Below the pieces are notes generated by a model. That model saw only the letters and a program-made list of their open reading frames with translations, did not search any database and was not told where the DNA came from. The position numbers and the translations under genes were made by a program. A stretch of 64,000 nucleotides of DNA from Nocardia jejuensis NBRC 103114 (lineage in GTDB: Bacteria > Actinomycetota > Actinomycetes > Mycobacteriales > Mycobacteriaceae), in the NCBI RefSeq assembly GCF_001613145.1, contig NZ_BDBU01000023.1, positions 1-64,000 on the forward strand. The letters run 5' to 3'. Positions within the stretch are counted from its first letter, which is position 1. Each line of letters begins with the position of its first letter. Of this stretch, positions 26,857 through 35,792 are shown one piece after another.

Positions 26857-29800
26857 CTACTCCGGTGCGAGGTTGGCGATCTGGATCATTTCCTGACCGC
26901 GCGAGCGCGAGACCAGGATGCCTCGGCCCGGGGGCAGCTTGGAGGCGCGGACATCGCCCAGGATCTTGCCCTCGTCGCGAGGGCCGCTCATGAGCAGGGC
27001 ATCGACGGACATGTTCTTCATGGCGCCGAGGACACCGTCGTAGAGGGCTCGGGTGACGCCACCCATGCGCCGGGTGACGATCACGTGCAGGCCGATGTCA
27101 CGGGCCTGCGGGAGGTATTCGACCAAGGGAGCCAAGGGATTCTGGAGCCCGCCGGTCGCGACCATGTCGTAGTCGTCGATGACGACATAGATCTCCGGCC
27201 CGGTCCACCAGCTGCGCTCACGCAGCTGCTGGGGCGTGATGTCGGAGCCCGGAATGCGCTTGGAGAGGTAGTTGACGACCTCCATGATCATGCCGCCCGA
27301 GGTCTGCGATGACGTCGAATACCCGGCCAGCTGATCACCCTCCAGCGTTCCGAGCAGGCTGCGGCGGTAGTCGATCAGAATGACGCGAGCCTGATCGGCG
27401 GTGGAGTTGTCCGCGATGCCGCGAATGATGTTGCGCAGCAACGTGGTCTTGCCGCACTCCACGTCGGCGAACGCCATCAGGTGCGGGTCCGCGCCGAAAT
27501 CCAGTACCAGCGGCTGCAGTTCGGTTTCGCCGAGACCGATGACCACCTTGGTGGCGCTCTGCACGATCCCGTGCTGACGCGCGATCTCCACCACCTGATC
27601 CCGGGGGATGTCCAGCGGCAGCATCCGGACCTGCGGCGCCCGCCGACCGGCGTACAGCGCTTCCATCTGGGTGCGCGCCGCGATGACGCCCTCGGGCAGC
27701 GTCTGCGGATCGGTCTCGGAGTCCAAGCGCGGCAACCCGATCAGCATGTGCAGCTGGTCCGAGGTGATACCGCGACCCGGCCGGTTCATCGGCACGTTCA
27801 CCGCCACGCGGCGGCCCATCTCCGAGTCCGACGGGTCACCGAGTCGCAGTTCGATGCGCGTACCGAGCATGTCCTTCATGGCCGGGCGGATCTCGGCCCA
27901 GCGGTTCGCGCCGAGCACGACGTGGATGCCGTACGAAAGACCCTGTGCGGCAAGCGCGCCGACCATCGGCTCCAGTGTGTCGAACTCCTCGCGGATGATG
28001 ATCCAGTTGTCGATGACGAGGAACACGTCGCCGAACTTGTCGTCCAGGATCGGATCATCGGTGGCGCCCTGCGCGAGCGCGGCGTGCTTGCGCCGCCGGA
28101 ACTCCGCCATGGATTCGATGCCGAGCTGCGCGAACCGCTCCTCGCGCTGATGCAGCAGCGCGGTCAGTTCGGCGATGGTGCGCCGCACCCGGTCCACGTC
28201 CATCTTCGGGGCGACCGAACCGACATGCGGCAGACCCGAGAGGCCCGCCATGCTGCCGCCACCGAAATCGAGGATGTAGAACTGAACCTGCTCGGGCGTA
28301 TGGGTGGCCGCGGCGGACATGATGATGGTGCGCAGTGCGGTGGACTTACCCGACTGCAGACCACCCACGACCGCCACATTGCCCTGTGCGCCCGCGAGAT
28401 TGATGGTGAGCACGTCACGACGCTGCTCGTACGGCTTGTCGATGATGCCGATCGGCATCCAGAGCTGACCGTGCCGGTTGACCGGCGACCGCCAGTCCGG
28501 ATCGGGCAGCAGCATGTCCACGGTCGGCGACTCTTCCAGCGGCGGCAGCCACACCTCGTGCGCGGGCCGGCCGTGTCCGGTCAGCCGCTTCACGACCACC
28601 TGCAGCAGACTGTCCGGAATACCCTCGTCCGCGGGCGGCGGCGGGGGCAGCAGATCCAGCGGATCGAGCGGGCTCTCCGGCTGCGCCAGCAACTCCACCA
28701 TCCCGGCGGTGAACTCGCGCGGCGGCGCTTCGGCGATGGTCCGCCCGCCGACCTGCCGGGTGGCCCGGGGCGCGACATAGGCGCCCGAGACGTAGGTCGC
28801 GTTGAACCGCAACGGATCCGACGCATCGCTCTTGAGATAGCCGGAGCCCGGCACACCGGGCAGGTGATAGGCGTCGGTGATACCGAGAACAGCACGAGAC
28901 TCGTTCGCGGAGAAGGTGCGCAGACCGATCCGATACGACAGATGCGCGTCCAGGCCGCGCATCTTGTTCTCTTCCAGACGCTGCGAGGCCAGCAGCAGAT
29001 GCACGTGCAGCGACCGGCCCAATCGGCCGATCATGACGAACAGATCCGCGAAATCCGGCTTCTGCGAGAGCAATTCGGAGAATTCGTCGATGACCACGAA
29101 CAGCGCCGGTAGCGGATCCAGCGGCACGCCCGCCGCGCGCGCCTTCTCGTAATCGGTCACGTTCGCGAAATTGCCCGCGGTACGCAGCAATTCCTGGCGG
29201 CGGTTCATCTCACCGGCGAGCGCGTCCCGCATACGGTCGACGAGATCGAGTTCCTCTTCGAGGTTGGTGATCACGGCCGCGACGTGCGGCAGCGGATCCA
29301 GACCCAGGAAGGTCGCACCACCCTTGAAGTCGACGAGCACCAGGTTCAGCTGATCCGGTGAGTGCGTGGCCACCATCGAAAGCACGAGGGTGCGAAGGAA
29401 TTCCGACTTACCCGAACCGGTCGCGCCGATGCACAGGCCGTGCGGGCCCATACCGTTCTCGGCCGATTCCTTGATATCGATCTCGACGGGCGTGCCGTCG
29501 GGCGTGGTGCCGATCGGCACTCGCAGCCGCTCCCGGCCGAACCGGGGACGCCACACCTTGATCGCGTCGATCTGCGCGGCATCGGGAATCTTGAGCAGCG
29601 CCATCAGACCCGGATCGGTCGTGGTGGTGTTGTCGCCGAGACTCACGATCTGCGCGGCGGTGGCCAGACGGAACCGCGCGAGGCTTCGCGAGAACGCCTC
29701 CGCCTCGGCGAAGGCCACCTGATCAGCGGTGGCGAACTTCTCGGTTCCGGCGGCGCTCTTGGCGAACACATCTCCGCCGGAGGCGACCAACTGCAACCCA

Positions 29801-30873
29801 CGACGGGCGGCCAGGCTGTTCTCCGCCGAACTGAGATCGATCACGGTGACCGCGTCGAGCCCGGATTCGCTGATGAGCCTTTCGGTTCCGCTCACATAGC
29901 CGTCGTCGATCACCACGACCAGATGCAGACGCCCCGCCGTCGGCTGCGGATTGCGCATGAACCGCCCACGCTCGAGCAGATCGTCGGCCAGTGCCGTCTC
30001 CAGCTCACCGAGCGAGCCGTACATCATGCGCGCCGCGCCCATACCGTCGCGTTGCGACGTATGTTGCAGGTGCGGAAGCCATTTCGCCCACGCCCACGCT
30101 TGCGAGTCAGGCTCAGCGCACACGATGGCGAGCGCGACGTGGTCGGGCCCGTGGAACGCGGTGAGCTCCATCAGCATGGAGCGCACCAGCATTCGCGAAT
30201 CGTCCTCCGGCCCCTCCACGTTGATGGCGGGGAAGGCCCGCAGCGACACCGCCGTGGGCAGGTGGTGCACCACGGAGTGGGTGCGCACGAATCGCCGCAA
30301 CGCCACGGTCGACACCGGCTCCAGGTCCTCGAGCGGACCCGTCTCCGGCCGTGCGAGTTTCGCGGCCAGCCGGTGCGTGCCGATGCCCACGCGCACATGC
30401 CCGAAGTCCGGATCGTTGGGCCGGCGCTCCCACATCCGCCGGGTGCCGACCACGGACGGCAGATCCGCCGGTTCCGGGTGACTCCACACCAGCGTTTCCA
30501 GCTGCTTCTGCGCGGTCCGGCGCACCTCGCGGCGAGTCTGATCGAGATACCGGAAGTAGTCCTTGCGTTCCTCATTCAGCTCGCCCGCGCTCTTGTTGCC
30601 GCTGCGCTGGCCCATGAGCATGCCGCCCATGGACATGAGCATCATCATCGGGAACATCATCATCATGGGGTTGGACAGGATCGACCGCCCCATCATGGCC
30701 ATCATGGCGACCATGCCGATCATGGCGACGATCATCACCACCGGCATGAGCTTGCTCATGAGCGAGGACGCGACCGCCCGCGGGATTTCCGGTGGCGGGG
30801 TCAGCGCCATTTCACCGCCGGGTGCGCGCGGAGGCGCGATCCGGGGCCGTCGAACGAAACCTTCGGTAGCCAT
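26857..30873 (-). CDS. eccC: EccC, ESX secretion motor ATPase
   Basis: This is the membrane-bound coupling ATPase of the type VII secretion complex, 1,338 residues, unsplit. After a short cytoplasmic segment come two Met-rich TM helices (about residues 40-95), then three FtsK-type ATPase domains with P-loops GATGSGKS (from 483), GGLQSGKS (from 837) and ADVECGKT (from 1136). In studied ESX systems the first domain drives transport and the last recognises Esx substrate tails. It is followed by the EccCb-like paralogue and preceded by mycP and eccD on the same strand. ATG start at 30873. Confidence 0.96.
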   Translation of the reverse strand: MATEGFVRRPRIAPPRAPGGEMALTPPPEIPRAVASSLMSKLMPVVMIVAMIGMVAMMAMMGRSILSNPMMMMFPMMMLMSMGGMLMGQRSGNKSAGELNEERKDYFRYLDQTRREVRRTAQKQLETLVWSHPEPADLPSVVGTRRMWERRPNDPDFGHVRVGIGTHRLAAKLARPETGPLEDLEPVSTVALRRFVRTHSVVHHLPTAVSLRAFPAINVEGPEDDSRMLVRSMLMELTAFHGPDHVALAIVCAEPDSQAWAWAKWLPHLQHTSQRDGMGAARMMYGSLGELETALADDLLERGRFMRNPQPTAGRLHLVVVIDDGYVSGTERLISESGLDAVTVIDLSSAENSLAARRGLQLVASGGDVFAKSAAGTEKFATADQVAFAEAEAFSRSLARFRLATAAQIVSLGDNTTTTDPGLMALLKIPDAAQIDAIKVWRPRFGRERLRVPIGTTPDGTPVEIDIKESAENGMGPHGLCIGATGSGKSEFLRTLVLSMVATHSPDQLNLVLVDFKGGATFLGLDPLPHVAAVITNLEEELDLVDRMRDALAGEMNRRQELLRTAGNFANVTDYEKARAAGVPLDPLPALFVVIDEFSELLSQKPDFADLFVMIGRLGRSLHVHLLLASQRLEENKMRGLDAHLSYRIGLRTFSANESRAVLGITDAYHLPGVPGSGYLKSDASDPLRFNATYVSGAYVAPRATRQVGGRTIAEAPPREFTAGMVELLAQPESPLDPLDLLPPPPPADEGIPDSLLQVVVKRLTGHGRPAHEVWLPPLEESPTVDMLLPDPDWRSPVNRHGQLWMPIGIIDKPYEQRRDVLTINLAGAQGNVAVVGGLQSGKSTALRTIIMSAAATHTPEQVQFYILDFGGGSMAGLSGLPHVGSVAPKMDVDRVRRTIAELTALLHQREERFAQLGIESMAEFRRRKHAALAQGATDDPILDDKFGDVFLVIDNWIIIREEFDTLEPMVGALAAQGLSYGIHVVLGANRWAEIRPAMKDMLGTRIELRLGDPSDSEMGRRVAVNVPMNRPGRGITSDQLHMLIGLPRLDSETDPQTLPEGVIAARTQMEALYAGRRAPQVRMLPLDIPRDQVVEIARQHGIVQSATKVVIGLGETELQPLVLDFGADPHLMAFADVECGKTTLLRNIIRGIADNSTADQARVILIDYRRSLLGTLEGDQLAGYSTSSQTSGGMIMEVVNYLSKRIPGSDITPQQLRERSWWTGPEIYVVIDDYDMVATGGLQNPLAPLVEYLPQARDIGLHVIVTRRMGGVTRALYDGVLGAMKNMSVDALLMSGPRDEGKILGDVRASKLPPGRGILVSRSRGQEMIQIANLAPE

Positions 30874-30890
30874 GGGGAATTCTCCGGTTC

Positions 30891-32315
30891 TTACGAATCG
30901 AGGTCGGGCAGCTCGTCGTCACGGCGCGCACGGCGGAACGGAATCGACACGGCGAGACCGATTCCCAGTGCGGCGAGACACACGATGGACCCGATGGCGG
31001 CGACGAGCCGGGGCAAACGGGCTGGGCCGACCGGCTTTTCGGGCGCGGGGAAGGCGACGCCGCGGTCCGCTCCGTCACTCACCGGTGTGGCCGGGAGCTC
31101 GGCGGTCAGGGCGGCGAGCGGATCGATCATTCCGTGACCGATGCGATCGTCCCGACCGGGGCCGGGTGCGTGCGCGGTGCGCGTGATCCGATCCATGACC
31201 TGCTGTGCGGTCATCTCCGGATACTTGGCGCGGACCAACGCGGCGAGCCCGGCCACATACGGTGCGGCGAAACTGGTGCCGTTGATGGTCTGCATGCCCT
31301 GGGAACCCAACTGCCGGTTCACAAGTCCGGTGCCACCGGGCTTGCTGTCCAGGGACACGGTCTCGCTGCCGACGGCCGCCACACCGACCCACGGCCCGTA
31401 CAGGCTGAAGCTCGACGGACTGCCGGACTTGGGATCCACCGAGGCTACCGAGAGCACGTACTTGCTGAACCATGCCGGGCTCGCAACGGTTTTCACCTTG
31501 CTCCAGCCCGCGTCGTCGTTCTGGTCGCACCCGTTGCTCGTGTCCACGTTTCCGGCGGCGACCACCACGACGACATTGGCCTCGTAGGCGTAGCGCACCG
31601 CCGCGCCCAGAGCGCCGTCGACCGGATCGGACGATCCGGTGGAACAGGCGTCCTCGGAAATATTGATCACGGTCGCGCCCATGTCCACGGCTCGCACCAC
31701 GGCGGCGGCGAGGGTGGTCATATTGCCGTAGCCGGACTTGCTCAGATTGCCCGACGCGTCGCCGCTGTTCTGATCCTTGGCCTTGTACGCCTCGCTGAAC
31801 TGGCGAATGGACAGGATCTCCGCCTCCGGCGCGACTCCGACGAACGCGTCATCCGAGCTCGGGCGAGCCGCGATGATCCCCGCCACCAGCGTGCCGTGAC
31901 CATCACAGTCGACCGTGCCGTCGGTGTCGGAGACGTAGTCACCACCGGTCTGCAGCAACGGCAATCGCGGATGCCGGTTCACACCGGTGTCGATGACCGC
32001 GACCTTCTGCCCCGCGCCCCTGCTGAACTGCCACGCCGCCGGTAGGTCCAGCACCCGCTGCCCGAGCGGTTCGTCGCGCGGAGCGGACCCGTTCAAGGAC
32101 GGCTCGGCGCAGATCTGATGCTGTTCGGTCGTGACCAGCGGCGCGGGCTTGCCGCTGAGGGCTTTGGCCTCCCCCAGCGCCGACAGATCCGGTGCGGGCG
32201 GCGTCACCGCGGCCAGGGGCCGCGCCGACGCCGACCCCGGCGGCCCGAGCAGGGCGCCACCGAGAACGGCTGCGGCACAAAGAATTCGCGTCCAGCGAGA
32301 AGAACCGCGTCTCAT
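30891..32315 (-). CDS. mycP: Mycosin, membrane-anchored subtilisin-like protease
   Basis: This is the ESX-associated subtilase that stabilises the complex and processes some substrates, located outside the membrane. The 474-residue protein has an N-terminal signal peptide (ILCAAAVLGGALLGPPGSASA), catalytic D109 (AVIDTG), H140 (CDGHGTLVAG) and S348 (NGTSFAAPYVAG), oxyanion N256 in VVAAGN, and a C-terminal TM helix followed by a basic-acidic tail. The ATG at 32315 overlaps the eccD stop (ATGA) and excludes the longer frame that starts inside eccD. Seventeen bases separate it from eccC. Confidence 0.95.
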   Translation of the reverse strand: MRRGSSRWTRILCAAAVLGGALLGPPGSASARPLAAVTPPAPDLSALGEAKALSGKPAPLVTTEQHQICAEPSLNGSAPRDEPLGQRVLDLPAAWQFSRGAGQKVAVIDTGVNRHPRLPLLQTGGDYVSDTDGTVDCDGHGTLVAGIIAARPSSDDAFVGVAPEAEILSIRQFSEAYKAKDQNSGDASGNLSKSGYGNMTTLAAAVVRAVDMGATVINISEDACSTGSSDPVDGALGAAVRYAYEANVVVVVAAGNVDTSNGCDQNDDAGWSKVKTVASPAWFSKYVLSVASVDPKSGSPSSFSLYGPWVGVAAVGSETVSLDSKPGGTGLVNRQLGSQGMQTINGTSFAAPYVAGLAALVRAKYPEMTAQQVMDRITRTAHAPGPGRDDRIGHGMIDPLAALTAELPATPVSDGADRGVAFPAPEKPVGPARLPRLVAAIGSIVCLAALGIGLAVSIPFRRARRDDELPDLDS

Positions 32316-33805
32316 ATGTTCCGCGCCATCGAGTAGACATCCATGAGCCAGAGCACCAGCGGGACGATCGACACGATCAAGCCGTATTCGAAGATCTCGT
32401 TGAAGCGCCTGGTCACCGGGGTCACCTCGACGTGCGGACCGATGACCCCGAAACCGACAGCTCCCACCGCGAGGATGAGCAGCAATCCGGTCGAGACCAG
32501 CAGCATGTCTGAATCCCCCAGAGCAAGCAGAACGAACAGCGCCACCAAAGTGACTGCGCCGGAGGCGATCAGCACGCACGCCTGCGTGAGATCGGCGAAG
32601 GCGCGACCGCGCAGGCACAGGATGATCGCGACCACGATCGCGAGGGCCGTGCCCTGCCAGCGAGCCGCACCAAGCGCGTCCGCTGCCCCCAGCGCACCGA
32701 AGCTGGCCCCGATCGCGGCGCCGATCACCATGCCGGTCTGGAACTGATTGGCCACCCGGGCACGCAGCCCGAGCCCGTGTGCCGATGGCAGCACCGTCGC
32801 ACCGATCGCGCCGATGCCCTCGATGGTCGGCCGCGGCTCGTGATCGGCCGGGTCGATGGCCGCACCCGCGGTCGGTACCGGCGGCACCGGCAGCCGGGCC
32901 AGCATGGCGGCCAGCCGCGGCACCATCGACAGCAGCACGATGGACGCCACCAGGATCCCGGCGGCGAGTTTCGGCACCGCGACATCCCAGATCATCCGCG
33001 AGGCAGCGGCGGCGGCCAGGAAGACCGCCAGCGTCACCACCGTCGACACGACGGCGGCACCGGCACCGATGATCCGATGCCCGACCACGGCGACAAGCAG
33101 CGCCGCCGTCGAGCCGAGCAGCACGTGCGGACTGCCGAGCTCGCCCGGCACCGCGAGTCCCGCGCCCCCGAAGGTGAGCAGCAGGAAAATCAGCGTGAGT
33201 ATCGTGCCGGTGATCTCATCGGCGTATCTGCGAGCGGCGATCATGGCCGCGACCAGCGCCGCGACCGCGCCGCCGAGCAGCATCACCGGCGCGACGAACG
33301 CGTCTCCGTCACTTCGGGACAGCGCGGCCAGGACCATGGCGAACACCACGGCCCCGACGGCGGCCACGAGCCCGGTCCAGCGCGCGGCTCCGGCGGACCA
33401 GCCGCGGAACTCCTCACCGGTGAGCCGCGACACCGCGTCGATGACGTCGTCGAAGAGCGCGGGCGCTTCCTTCGCCGCGACCGAGCGCAGCACGAGAAGC
33501 TCACCGTCGAAGATCTCGGCGTCGTTGAGCGTTTGGCTGGGCGCGATCATGTCGCGGCCCAATTTGGCCAGAGTCCAATGCTGTGGCTGGAGTGGTGTTC
33601 CCCCGTCCTCACTCCCCAGCGGATCCGGATTGCGAGAATCGATGAGTCTCACAAGATCGTCTATGAATGCTGCGATAGGCGTGTTTGCCGGCAGCCCGAC
33701 GTCGAGCTGGGTATTCCCCCCGATGACGGACACGCGGCACAATTCGGGTTCAGCGGCTCCGAGGCCGCCGATCGACTGTGCGGTCACTTGCTGAACTGCT
33801 CCCAA
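32312..33805 (-). CDS. eccD: EccD, ESX membrane channel component
   Basis: This is the polytopic membrane subunit of the ESX translocon. The N-terminal ~100 residues form a ubiquitin-like cytosolic domain (CRVSVIGGNTQLDVGLPANTPI onward), followed by about eleven TM helices, which is the standard EccD plan. Total length is about 490-497 residues. No ATG fits: the choices are TTG at 33805 or GTG at 33787, and GGGAG upstream favours the GTG. It is the first gene of the minus-strand run eccD-mycP-eccC-eccCb-like and diverges from eccA. Confidence 0.94.
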   Translation of the reverse strand: MGAVQQVTAQSIGGLGAAEPELCRVSVIGGNTQLDVGLPANTPIAAFIDDLVRLIDSRNPDPLGSEDGGTPLQPQHWTLAKLGRDMIAPSQTLNDAEIFDGELLVLRSVAAKEAPALFDDVIDAVSRLTGEEFRGWSAGAARWTGLVAAVGAVVFAMVLAALSRSDGDAFVAPVMLLGGAVAALVAAMIAARRYADEITGTILTLIFLLLTFGGAGLAVPGELGSPHVLLGSTAALLVAVVGHRIIGAGAAVVSTVVTLAVFLAAAAASRMIWDVAVPKLAAGILVASIVLLSMVPRLAAMLARLPVPPVPTAGAAIDPADHEPRPTIEGIGAIGATVLPSAHGLGLRARVANQFQTGMVIGAAIGASFGALGAADALGAARWQGTALAIVVAIILCLRGRAFADLTQACVLIASGAVTLVALFVLLALGDSDMLLVSTGLLLILAVGAVGFGVIGPHVEVTPVTRRFNEIFEYGLIVSIVPLVLWLMDVYSMARNI

Positions 33806-33942
33806 CCTTCATCAACAGTTGCCGCCCCCGGGCGGTTAACCATAATGTATCCGACTGTCCCCGTCGGTGCGATCCGCCCGGCGCGGGTGGGGATTGTGAA
33901 CGAAAGCCTAACCAGGTTCAACGAATTCGGGGTTCGCCAAGG
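33806..33942. promoter_or_regulatory. Divergent promoter region of the ESX core operons
   Basis: This short region must start transcription toward eccD (minus) and eccA (plus). It has a GGTTAACC palindrome at 33834-33841 overlapping a TATGGT -10-like hexamer on the minus strand (33844-33839). No convincing -35 was found for either direction. Confidence 0.4.
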
Positions 33943-35778
33943 ATGATCGACACTCGCCAGGCACAACGCGCCTTCGATGCGGGGGTGCTGTCACTGGGGT
34001 TGAGCATCGACGGACAAGAGTCGAATCGCGACCTCGAATACGCGAAATTGGCGTTTCAGCGCGCCACCGAGTGGGATCCCACCATGTGCGACGCGTGGCT
34101 CGGCCGCGCAGTTGCCGGTGAGGTGACCAAGGACGTTCTCTACAACCTCTACAAGACCGCCACGACCTCCCTGTACCGCGAACAACGCCGTCTCGGCTTG
34201 CAGCCGCGCGTGTTTGCTGGACGTTTCCTGCCGGGCCTGTACATCGATTACCCGCTCGCCAGTTTCACCGAGATCCACCTGGCCTACGCGGCCCACCTGA
34301 TCGCCGACAAGCAGTACGACGAAGCCGAGCGCGTGCTCGACGAACTGGACCAGCACCGGCGCGGCAAGACGGACGAACCGGATTTCAAGGTCGACAGCCG
34401 CGTCATCGCGTACGTGCGCGGAATCCTGCACTACAACACGCAGCGCTGGCCCGATGTGATGACAGTGTTGTCCGGTTCGGCCGAGTGGGAAGATCCCTAT
34501 CTGGCCGCCGGCGCACATGTGATGGTGGGCACAGCCTGCGCGCAGCTGGGGCTGTTCGCGGAAGCCATCCGGCGCATGGAAGCGGCCGAGGCGGGACCGA
34601 TTCCGGCGGCCCGCACCGCGGCCATGTTCTGCCGCGGTCTGTGCCTGCGCGAGAGCGGCCAGGCCGACGAAGCGCAGTCGCTGTTCGAGCAGGTCTACTC
34701 CCAGGCGCCGAACTTCGATGCCAACACCGCCGCCATGCGCGATCGGACCTACCGCATCACCATCACCTCCAAGGAGGTGATCGAGGCCCGCACCGACAAG
34801 TGGGATCCGTCCACCGCCGCGTCGCTCGAGGAGCAGCGCCAGGCCGAGAACGAGGACCGCGCCAGGCAGGTGCTGGCCGAGGCGCGCGCCGAACTCGACA
34901 AGCAGATCGGCCTGACCGCGGTCAAGACGCAGGTCGCCAAGCTGCAGTCGAGCGCGCAGATGGCGAAGATCCGTGCGGAGAAGGGACTTTCGAGTTCTTC
35001 GCGCGGTCAGCACCTCGCGTTCACAGGTCCGCCCGGAACAGGCAAGACCACCATCGCGCGCGTGGTCGCCAAGATCTATTGCGGCCTGGGCATTCTCAAG
35101 ACCGACAAGGTCGTCGAGACCAAGCGCTCGGACTTCGTCGGCCAGCATCTGGGCTCCACCGCGATCAAGACCGAGAAGCTGATCGATACCGCGATGGACG
35201 GCGTGCTGTTCATCGACGAGGCGTACACGCTGATCCAGCAGGGACTTTCGGGCGGTGACGCCTTCGGTAAGGAGGCCGTCGACACGCTGCTGGCCCGCAT
35301 GGAGAACGACCGCGACCGCCTGGTCGTGATCATCGCCGGATACGACGGTGAGATCGACCGCTTCCTGGCCTCCAACGACGGCCTGGCCTCGCGCTTCGCC
35401 AAGCGTCTCCAATTCCCGTCCTACACGGCCCCGGAACTCGGCGAAATCGGCAAGGTCATTGCCGTGAAGCGGGATTCGGAGCTGTCGGACGGCGCGCTGG
35501 AGCAGCTGGTGCAGACCTGCCAGAAGCTGTACGAGCTGGAGAGCACCGATCAGAGCGGGCAGCCCCGCAAGGGCGTCGACGTGGCCGGCAACGGTCGTTT
35601 CATCCGCAACCTGATCGAGGCCGCCGAGGAGGAGCGCGAATTCCGGCTCGCCAACGATGAATCCATCGATCTGAGCGCCATCGACGAATCGGCGCTCATG
35701 CGCATCGAAGCGCCGGATATGAAGGCCGCGCTGACGACCATGCTCACCTCGCTGGGCTTGGCGTCCGCCGCCGACTGA
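33943..35778 (+). CDS. eccA: EccA, cytosolic AAA+ ATPase of ESX
   Basis: This is the soluble CbxX/CfqX-type AAA+ protein that acts on ESX substrates or EspG-substrate complexes. It has 611 residues: an N-terminal TPR-like helical domain (~1-290), a Lys/Glu-rich linker, and an AAA+ domain with Walker A GPPGTGKTT starting at 362 and Walker B LFIDEAYTL near 422. I chose the ATG at 33943, where sequence typical of EccA begins; an earlier in-frame start at 33778 would overlap eccD and read as non-homologous sequence. EccA is absent from ESX-4 systems, so its presence, with EspG and PE/PPE-like genes, places this locus with the ESX-1/2/3/5 type. Confidence 0.94.
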   Translation: MIDTRQAQRAFDAGVLSLGLSIDGQESNRDLEYAKLAFQRATEWDPTMCDAWLGRAVAGEVTKDVLYNLYKTATTSLYREQRRLGLQPRVFAGRFLPGLYIDYPLASFTEIHLAYAAHLIADKQYDEAERVLDELDQHRRGKTDEPDFKVDSRVIAYVRGILHYNTQRWPDVMTVLSGSAEWEDPYLAAGAHVMVGTACAQLGLFAEAIRRMEAAEAGPIPAARTAAMFCRGLCLRESGQADEAQSLFEQVYSQAPNFDANTAAMRDRTYRITITSKEVIEARTDKWDPSTAASLEEQRQAENEDRARQVLAEARAELDKQIGLTAVKTQVAKLQSSAQMAKIRAEKGLSSSSRGQHLAFTGPPGTGKTTIARVVAKIYCGLGILKTDKVVETKRSDFVGQHLGSTAIKTEKLIDTAMDGVLFIDEAYTLIQQGLSGGDAFGKEAVDTLLARMENDRDRLVVIIAGYDGEIDRFLASNDGLASRFAKRLQFPSYTAPELGEIGKVIAVKRDSELSDGALEQLVQTCQKLYELESTDQSGQPRKGVDVAGNGRFIRNLIEAAEEEREFRLANDESIDLSAIDESALMRIEAPDMKAALTTMLTSLGLASAAD

Positions 35779-35792
35779 AATTTAGGGGGACC

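Noticed and set aside
25430..30873. The EccCb-like gene as a frameshifted end of eccC
   Set aside because: eccC already has complete second and third ATPase domains and its own stop; the second gene repeats them, so it is a duplication, not a frameshift.
29362..31137. 591-residue forward frame opposite eccC/mycP
   Set aside because: Lies opposite Walker A motifs and TM segments of eccC; Arg/His-rich shadow without a start signal.
33778..33942. N-terminal extension of EccA
   Set aside because: It would overlap eccD and consists of non-conserved sequence; family-like sequence begins at 33943.
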